A DNA stretch of 64,000 nt from Cadophora sp. MPI-SDFR-AT-0126 (Eukaryota > Ascomycota > Leotiomycetes > Helotiales > Ploettnerulaceae): the NCBI GenBank assembly GCA_020747065.1, contig JAGMVK010000026.1, positions 248,001 to 312,000 of the forward strand, in the 5' to 3' direction. The notes below the pieces were generated by a model that saw only the letters and a program-made list of their open reading frames with translations, ran no database searches and was not told where the DNA came from. Within the stretch, counting starts at the first letter, position 1, and each line of letters starts with the position of its first letter. Shown piece by piece: positions 56,156 through 64,000 of this stretch. The translations under genes and the position numbers were made by a program.

Positions 56156-57875
56156 TTTGTCGATTCAGCAAGCAAAGCAAAGGAGGCAAATCGATGCTTC
56201 GGGAGCAAAGGCTCACGCGTAGCAGGACTCATCTTTTATAATGTTGGGCTTTGGGTGGTCATCACCCCCTTCATCAAAGGTTGCAACACTGATCGACAAC
56301 ATCCCTAAAATGAGGGGATATAAACATGGGATCTCGCCAAGACGCAAGAAATGGGGATCTCTTCACAAAATGCGGGGTACTGCCCCGAGAGCCAAACCAA
56401 AAGAAAAATGTTCCGTGTTTGTCGAAGATGTTTCATTGGTGCGCGTGAAATCCGGACAATTGTGATATACTGTCCTTGTATCCTTTCACCTCCGAATCCG
56501 AATTTTCTTCGGGATTCGGAAGAATGAGGACGGGATTCGGGAGAGTTCTGAATCGAGATGGGTATAAAGATTAAACTTCATTCTAATATACAATCGTCGG
56601 GTTTGTACCCGAAAGGGATAGGGATGTCAGCAGGTGTGCTTGAGTCCTGGATAAAATGAGTAGAATGGCAACGTATTGTGGGTAGCGCAATGGTGAAAAT
56701 GCCACGAATGAGATTTTGAAATTTTGAAGTACACATCGTGAGTGCGGGGATGGATGTAGATGCTGGAAATCACAAATGTGAGTGGCGCATGCGACCCTTG
56801 AAAATGCAGCTTTTGGTATCAGAGTGACCAACATTTGAATGATCAGGACATACTTAAACACTATTGGATGGTGCCTCGTGGCCGAACGATGAATTAATTT
56901 TCGAGGCTGTCTCCGTCAAATGCCTCCCATGTCAAGACAAGAGAAGCAAAGACCAAACAAGCGATATTAAGTAGGAACGAGTTTCTTCCCTTCCAACACC
57001 AAACGAGATACCGAAAACAATCAAGTATTTAGTCAGAACTCACACGCATTTCTGCAAATACAAAGGCACAAAAGCCAGAAGAGAAAGCCCCCAGAATCTG
57101 CAACGTCTTGTTTAGTAATCTTAACTTTTAAGCGAGGATTCCTGCATCGAAGCCTCACAGAAGCTTCTGAAACAAGAAATCCCAGCTCAGATTCTAGGCA
57201 ATGTCAAAGCCAAGCTGGGTAATAATGTAATGTATAGCGCACAGCTTGGCTGAACAGCCAAGATCTGCCAAAACTTCTTCAGACGAAAATAGATGGTAAA
57301 ACAGGCCAAGGGACTTGCGGAACCCGGAGACCCCGCATCCGTGGAGGTTGAGACTTGAGACTGCGAAAGACTGCAAGAGATGGTGTTGTTGTGTCATCCA
57401 AGAATGATGGGAAGATGTTTGGTTGGGAAACTTCCCAGAAGAGAATAGATGTTGTGGAGAAATTTACAGTCTGGTGTAGAAGTGATGGGGATGGAGTTCA
57501 GATGTTCCAGGATAATGAACATTGGATGAAGTTTCCCTACCCTCACTAGAAGTCAACGAGTAAATGAGTGACTTTTTTTATTTGATTTTTTTTTGTTCTT
57601 TTTGTTACCAGCCATCATTTAAATATATATTAGTGTGTTCCCTTTATCTCTATCCATCCATCCCGTACTCCGTCCATCTTGTCCTTGTTCTTGTTCAATT
57701 TCCCCTGTCATTATCAAGCAAGTGAATGATTGAAGTTTTTCTTTGCATCCCCACGCGAGCGAGTGTGTGGCCATGGGATGGATTAACCTTAAATATCGTA
57801 CATTATCATTGTGGGCAGTTGATGTCGCGTAACCCTTTGGTCTGAGACAGGGTGTGTCGATGTGCTGTTGATTGA
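56156..57875. other. intergenic region with no supported gene
   Basis: About 1.7 kb. The first 200 bp is the promoter of the leftward pectin lyase. Near 56495-56545 the motif GGGATTCGG occurs three times. The remainder is AT-rich with only short frames. Nothing recognised. Confidence 0.5.
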
Positions 57876-59389
57876 TTATGCGAAGGCGCCAACGACGGAC
57901 ATGCCGGCCGCGCCCATCAGGACGAATGTGAAGGCCCAGATCTTCATCTTCTTGGTCATGAGTAGTTGGGCTTCGTCTGAGAGGAAGTCCTCGGCGAGAA
58001 GATCGACTGTTGCGGCAAAGATGAGGAGACCAGATGAGCTGGCAAGGAGTTAGTATCTTTTGTATGGAGAATGAAGGCAGTAATATGCTTACATTGCATT
58101 GAATACTCCGACGATTATCAGAGCAAAAGCACTCTGAGGATCATATGAGTTCCTGGCGATCAATCCAATAGCCTGTCCAATTGGGGCAGTCGTGCCGAAA
58201 GCCACGACCAAGATCCATGGTCTAGCAGTTCCTTTTGGATATGGGACAGCAGCGATCCGACTTCCCAATCCAAGGCCCTCGAAAAATTGATGGAACAAGA
58301 TGGCGATGAGAAGAATGATGAATCCGTCGGTGGTGATGGAGATAGTCATTCCAACAAAGATACTGTGGAACAGGATGCCACCTTCCAGAAGGGTGATGTT
58401 GAGAGACATCTTCTTGTATGTTGCCTCATCGATCACGGGCTCGGCCGCCATCATCGCTGTCTCGACATCAACGTTGGGTGGGAGCTGGGGTGGTGCGGGT
58501 GCTCTTCGTGGAGAGTATGCCATGATCATGTTCTTCATCTCCTCCCGTTGGCGGACATATTGAGCGAAGAAAACCTGGAACCAAGGTGGCATTTCCGATT
58601 GAGAGCCATAGTTCGTGTCGCTACGTCGCAGAGTGGGTTGGAAGTCCTGCTCTGGCTCATAAGTCTCGCTGCATCGTGTTAATGAGAGTTCTAATTTGGC
58701 TGGTAAAAAGGTGCAGTACCTGACGTACGATAGATCTTTCTCATCTGGATACTCGTCATCCCTCCATTGTTGGTCGTTTTGATATTGTGGTGGCGATGAA
58801 ACTCCAGGTGGTGCTCCCTTCGCAGCGAGTCCCTGGCCATGGCCATGACCGTGTCCGTGCCCATCCAGTGCTTGCCCTGTTGGCCCACCATGGGAGTGAC
58901 CTCCGGTCTTTGACTTCAGAACCATCTCGATGACAAACAAAGCGAAGAGAGCAGCCATCATGATTACACCTGGCATTGCGGGGTATTGTACAATAAGCAG
59001 ATCCGGGAGACATGGGTCGTTGAGAGATTGGAAGGCAGTCGGGATGAGCTGGCCGGAAGTCAGCAAACGCAATATTCAGGGAATACAATGTGCTTACATG
59101 AACGAAGGCCGTGGCGATGAGTACACCTGTACCAAAATGCTTGCAGAAGAAGAAAATCTTGGGTGGAATCTTCATCCAGGTGACCCTCTTGGCGACAACT
59201 GGAAATCCTGCGCCAAAGATACTGAAAAATAATACAAGAACTATGAAAAGTCAGCAAAAGGTCACAGGCGCATTTCGAACTGGTGCAATATCACTTACAG
59301 AGTGCTGCCACATGGAGAGGCAAGTCGTAGTCATCTGCATTCGCCCCTCCACCTCCGCACTGCGGCTTTGCTGCTGGTTCAGCCTCCAT
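57876..59389 (-). CDS. ZIP family metal ion importer
   Basis: Five exons, 59299-59389, 59098-59240, 58720-59048, 58093-58668 and 57876-58038, all with GT..AG introns of 49 to 58 bp, give 433 aa. Eight membrane helices are expected. Helix I-III segments: HVAALFLVLFFSIFGAGFPV, FGTGVLIATAFVHLIPTAF and PGVIMMAALFALFVIEMVL. A His-rich cytosolic loop (GHSHGG, GHGHGHGHGQG) follows. The metal pore is in TM4-TM5: LEGGILFHSIFVGMTI and LIAILFHQFFEGLGLGSRI, the ZIP signature. The end NAISSGLLIFAATVDLLAED is also canonical. It should import Zn2+ (possibly Fe2+) into the cytosol across the plasma or vacuolar membrane. No clear zinc-response element was found upstream. Confidence 0.95.
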
Positions 59390-61725
59390 CTTGAACTAAG
59401 GAAAAGAAAAGTGAGCCTGCCCACTTGAAGAAGGGAAGGGAAGGACAGAAGATAGCAAAGCACAGCTTCGCCCGATTAAAAGAATACGGGATGAGAACAG
59501 AGGTGAGTCTTGCATATGTCAGATACGCCCCCATACATATACAATCTCTAGAAATAGAAAGAGCAGCCTCCACCTTCCTGAAACCACGTAATGATGGACT
59601 CTGTCTGAACATGTCTGGGTGCTCGAGGATTTCTTGCCAAGCCGATCCAAACCTAGGATCGCCTCGACTATCCATCAAGACTTCTGACAAGACGAATACC
59701 CATGGGGTAATTGAGCACCCAAGTGAAAGTTGAAGGGAGTTTGGGTCGTCCTTGTCGACGCTAGTTTCACTTCGGGGGCTAAAGATAAGCATAATGCCCA
59801 GCGATCCCGAAAAAGTTTGCTGATGTGCGCAAGCAGACTCCAATTGGATGCAATGCCGATCTGATACGCAGAAGTGCAAAAATTGTTGAATTCCACTGCG
59901 ATTCGTGACACAAGAATAGTTCGCGAGATTGACCAGTGCTTCCAGTCTGTGCCAGTCGCGTCGTCGAGAAAGCCTTTTTGGGAAAAGACCTCGCAAACAT
60001 GATGAAATAACTTCGTACCCAGCAAGATCTTTCTGCAATCGACCAAGATACTGCAGCCTATTTTCTCTCGATCCGGATTGACAGACGATAAGCAGGGTGC
60101 CACTCGATAGACCCACACCGACCTGACGGGGCAAGAGAAGTTGACAAATACAAATCTATATTTGATGCTCCAAAAATGATCGACGCTTCCGTTCAAGCAG
60201 TGAGAGTGCCGAGCTTGTGGGGTGTCTCTCAAGCCATTTGGAAGCCAAGAAAGAAAAGAGACTTCAAGACTTTTGCCAGTGGGGCAAGTCAGTTCATATA
60301 TTTCTTGGCAGCTGATACATGATGAAGGAATCGTAGCGAGTGGTGACGATGAAACATTCAGGGAATCAAGACTGATCAATCGTCAAGCAAGTAATCATCA
60401 AGCAACCTAGGATACCCCACATGTAAACATATATCGCACGTGATATCGAAGTCTGAGCGAGTCTGTGCCGAGTCCACAATAAACGCCAGATCGCGCTCTC
60501 AGCGCCATCGAGGCATCACCATCGCCATCGAACTTGCGAGGCACACCCATCAAATGTCAAACGCGAATATAAAAATAATAGAGAGTGATGCAATTACCCA
60601 ACTGAGCATGCGACTGGACTTCTAGAACCGTTCCAAAACGCCACAATACAGGCTATAAGTCTCAACTGCCGCATGCCACTCGGCCTCTTCCCCAGCTGTC
60701 AAGAAGCCCTAAGGTTAACGGAATAAAGCCGGGCCCCCAGCTCCGGCACAGGAAATCCCCGATGTTCTTTGCCGTGTGATCGACGAGGTTGCACTGGAAA
60801 ATGGAGGAAGAACACAAATATCGGGAGTGGATGAGGAATGCAGTGATGATGGTTGGCTGTTGAGAAGTTCTTTCGGCTATTTCTAACCTTCTTGTGTTTC
60901 GGGCCCTAGCCGCCCCATAGAGTCAAATCCAACCTCAAAAGCTTGGCGAGCCTCAAAACAGCAGCACTCGAGCCACTCAAGACAAGCGCTGGCTATCCCG
61001 CATGAACGACATACAAAGCCGCTCCCGCGGAAGTGGCTGGGACATGGATATTGCCGCCTCTAGCTCTCGGAGGCTTTATGCTTAATGCACGGGACTGCTA
61101 TGAACCAAAGAGCCTCCCGCCACCAAACCCCGAACAACGCGTGGCACGAGCTGGGCGAGTTTTTCTTGGCTGTGTTGCTTGAATGCTACTTGACTCCACT
61201 TATAGCTATGGATGAAACCTCTGAGGTATTCACAGTCATGTGTTTTGCTATATTGCCCAGAGTATCAGAGACTCGAGCGTCGTATGCCAAGTCAGGTCTC
61301 TGACAGCTGTGATGCTACTCAGAATCAATGCAAAGTCTTGCGTCAGTCAAGCAGTTGTCTTGTCCCAAGGTATCAGTCTCTTATTCTTTCCCAAACACGA
61401 TTTGTTGAGGATGTCCTCCAGTTTCCCCTCCTGGAGATCGTCTGAAGCCAGTGGCAAACAGCATCATGGTCGATAGAAATTACTTATACCCATCTCTCGA
61501 CACGACAGACTTCAATATTCGCATGGATTTCGTACGCTGAACATTACCCGGAAAGCACATCTTCCGTTCTCTTGTCCCTCTATTATTGTCATTCTCGTCT
61601 AAAACCTCTGATTTGTTGCTCGGCATAGCACATCCTTCGGCTCGACTCACCAGCCGATCCTCTTCATCTTTCGGCTCGAAGCACACTCTATACACTCTGC
61701 CCTTGTCTTTCGGCTTCACTTTCAG
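59390..61725. other. divergent promoter region between metal transporters
   Basis: About 2.3 kb between the leftward ZIP gene and the rightward CDF gene. Two overlapping minus-strand frames (59379-60134 and 59675-60379) are long but in different frames with unusual Ser/Cys-rich composition, and are not accepted. Nothing else recognised. Confidence 0.5.
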
Positions 61726-63515
61726 ATGGAACCTCGGAAGGATGAAAGCAAGCAGGTTGAGCCTGCTCGCTCCCCCTCCCCTGTCCCTACTCCTATTCAA
61801 ACACCACTACAACATGCTGCCTCTCCGTCAACTTCTTCTACAAGATCAATGCAGAAGCCTGTCGCCACCATCGAAGATACTGATCCCATCGAGCCAATTC
61901 CAGTATCAGACATCTGTCTGGAGAGGGGCAACACTTCATCAATTGAGTCAGACCCTTACATGCTGAAAGGATACATCAGAGATACTGTCCAGAGCAAGTT
62001 TACGCAGCAAGTGGTTCCAACACGGGATGGTCGAAAACAAAGAAAGGTCAAGAGGTACTACAACCGTCAAAATGCCCTCATCGATGCCTATCTCGGCAGT
62101 GGCGAGGAGGAGCAGTTCGAAATTGACGACGCACTGAAGAATGGCGGGAAGGTAAAATTTGCAGTCAACGCCAGTTTTATCTGTAACTTCGGACTCTTCG
62201 TTATTCAGATGTATGCAGCTGTTTCTACTGGCTCGTTGTCACTGTTTGCGACAGCAGCGGACGCATTCGTAAGTTCGCAGATCCTACAGTACCCTTTCTT
62301 CAGATATACTAACGTTATGCCCAGATGGATCTTGTCAGCTCGATGATCATGTTAATCACATCTCGATTGGCAGCTAAGCCAAATATTCAGAAATTTCCTG
62401 TGGTATGTCACATTCATTGACTTCGTCAAATCAGTAATCTGACATCCGGCAGGGGCGTAAGAGAGTCGAGACTGTGGGAATTATCCTGTTCTGTGCTTTG
62501 ATGACGACAGTCTCGGTACAGTTGATCGTGAGTTGTCTGCAGAGCGTCATTCTGGGGGAACTTACTGATCATGCGCTTAGATCGAGTCTGTTCGCAGCTT
62601 GGCACGCGGTCCTCACGATTCAGAGGCTCTGCATATCATCCCCATCGTATTCGTCTGCATTGCAAGTAGGACTCCTTTGTTCGCCCTCACTCCGAAAGTT
62701 TCCATGCTGATGCAGGCACAGTCTTTGCAAAAGGATGCCTTTTCGTGTACTGCTTCATTCTCAGAAGATACCCAGCCGCAGGTATTTTCATGGTAAGTTT
62801 GCTTATTCATCAAATTCGTAGACATCGCTGACTTTGTCCTTTAGATTGATCATCGCAACGATATCGCAGTCAACATCTTCGGTCTGATCATGTCAATTGT
62901 CGGCAGTCGTTTCAATGTCGTATGGTTCCTCGATCCCACCGGAGCAATCTGTATTGCGTGTTTGATCTTGTACTCCTGGGCATCAACTGCATTCGAGCAT
63001 ATGTGGTATCTGGTAGGGAAATCAGCACCGCAAGATTTCCTCAACAAATTGGTGTACGTATCTGTCACGCACGACAAGAGAATTTTGAAAATCGACACAG
63101 TAAGCCTCCCCATATCCCAGTATCCATTTCTCGCGCAATGCCATGAAGACGACAGAGAGCTTACTGACATGCTTTCCACCTGCAGGTTCGAGCATATCAT
63201 GCCGGCGACAAATATTACGCGGAAGTTGATATCATCATGGATAGAAAGGAGACCCTCGAAGTAACGCACGACGTCAGTGAAACTCTGCAACGAAAGCTCG
63301 AAGGTACTTCACCCAGCCCAATCCCATACCAGCTCTTAACTAATACCGATCCAGGATTGGGCGATGTCGAGCGTGCATTTGTACATGTTGACTACGAAGA
63401 TTGCCACAGTGTTGCGACCGAACACAAAGCCTTATATGAGGTCAAAGTCAAGGAAGTGAAGGAGCCGTTCGTGAAGAGGATACAGCAGAAGTTCAAGTCC
63501 AAGTCGAGCGAGTGA
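61726..63515 (+). CDS. cation diffusion facilitator (CDF), probably Mn2+ type
   Basis: Eight exons (61726-62268, 62325-62402, 62453-62527, 62581-62665, 62722-62792, 62845-63099, 63186-63303, 63355-63515) with introns of 50 to 86 bp give 461 aa. A long Ser/Pro-rich cytosolic N terminus precedes six helices. The two metal sites are ADAFMDLVSS in TM2, split by intron 1, and IDHRNDIAVNIFG in TM5. Both are DxxxD, which in CDF classification points to manganese; zinc members have HxxxD in TM2. The C-terminal cytosolic domain has VRAYHAGDKYYAEVDIIMD and HVDYEDCH, as in the dimerising CDF tail. It should export metal from the cytosol into a compartment or out of the cell by proton exchange. Confidence 0.93.
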
Positions 63516-64000
63516 CAAGTGAAGAGTGTTGAAGTGGGATTTTGGCAAAATTAATTTGGCAACATACATTGGTCGCGAGCTTGGGGATTGTAAAAGTTTG
63601 TCTATTGTATGATCATGCGAGTATTGGATGTAATGTTAAATAGTATATAATGAAGTTCTGACACAACCAAAGATCCAAACCCATGTCTGATGGTGCCGAA
63701 ATGACGAGGTGTCGTAATTAACACACTCTTAGTGCACATTCTAGCCTCAGACAGCTCCTTTTATTGACTCGCTTAGAACGAGTGGAGTCATGGGGACATG
63801 TAATCGTCTACTAATCGTGTGGTTAGCTGAGGGAAACACCATGTAACAAATGATTAATGAAGCAATAGAAGACGATGACGACATCTGGGGCGTTATATTT
63901 CATTTCAATCTAGCATGGTGGTGAGAATATGTATCTGCTAAGACGGAAGGCTTGAAACAAGACTAGTTTATACTTTATGGCAACAATCATAATTACTCAT
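63516..64000. other. 3' flank of CDF gene
   Basis: About 485 bp to the window edge. No gene recognised. Confidence 0.55.

Noticed and set aside
59379..60379. Two long minus-strand frames upstream of the ZIP gene
   Set aside because: They overlap in different frames, lack recognisable domains and have Ser/Cys-rich composition. One may still be real, but I cannot support it.

Overview
This window is nuclear DNA from a filamentous ascomycete, most likely a leotiomycete (Helotiales-like). The evidence is indirect. Introns are short (45 to 110 bp) with GT..AG ends and CTAAC-like branch sites. There are 2EXR, ankyrin and homeobox/C2H2 families typical of Pezizomycotina, plant-polysaccharide enzymes, and dead DNA transposons whose stop codons look like C-to-T (RIP-type) damage. 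No rRNA, tRNA, CRISPR or bacterial operon structure was seen. I rebuilt exons by hand from splice sites and reading-frame continuity, so gene models are predictions without transcript support.

Left part (1-16 kb): the 3' end of an unrecognised gene, a 2EXR protein, a lysine/glutamate-rich nucleolar-type protein, a dead 1.37 kb Tc1/mariner element with TA duplication and inverted repeats, a small subunit-like protein of serine palmitoyltransferase, an unknown 196-aa protein, and a transcription factor that joins a homeodomain to C2H2 zinc fingers.

Middle (16-41 kb): a frameshifted small gene, a 286-bp MITE, a 123-aa Cys-rich protein only 19 bp upstream of a 792-aa membrane protein, arginyl-tRNA synthetase, the DNA polymerase delta catalytic subunit (with a probable GC-AG intron), a TM2-domain protein, two to three unknown or decaying genes, a second 2EXR protein, a membrane-anchored unknown, a 747-aa ankyrin protein, and a 1.83 kb Fot1/pogo element destroyed by AT-directed mutation.

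Right part (41-64 kb): a family 2 glycosyltransferase (cellulose-synthase-like surface polysaccharide enzyme), a GH12 endoglucanase with an N-terminal membrane anchor, a choline sulfatase, an intronless PL11 rhamnogalacturonan lyase, a ZIP metal importer and a DxxxD-type cation diffusion facilitator. Functionally this side is about cell surface, nutrient capture from plant material and metal balance. The 9-mer GTAC(A/T)GTAC recurs in its long intergenic regions. No clearly new biological system was proven; the best candidates for follow-up are the tightly spaced Cys-rich/membrane gene pair and the homeodomain-zinc-finger factor.
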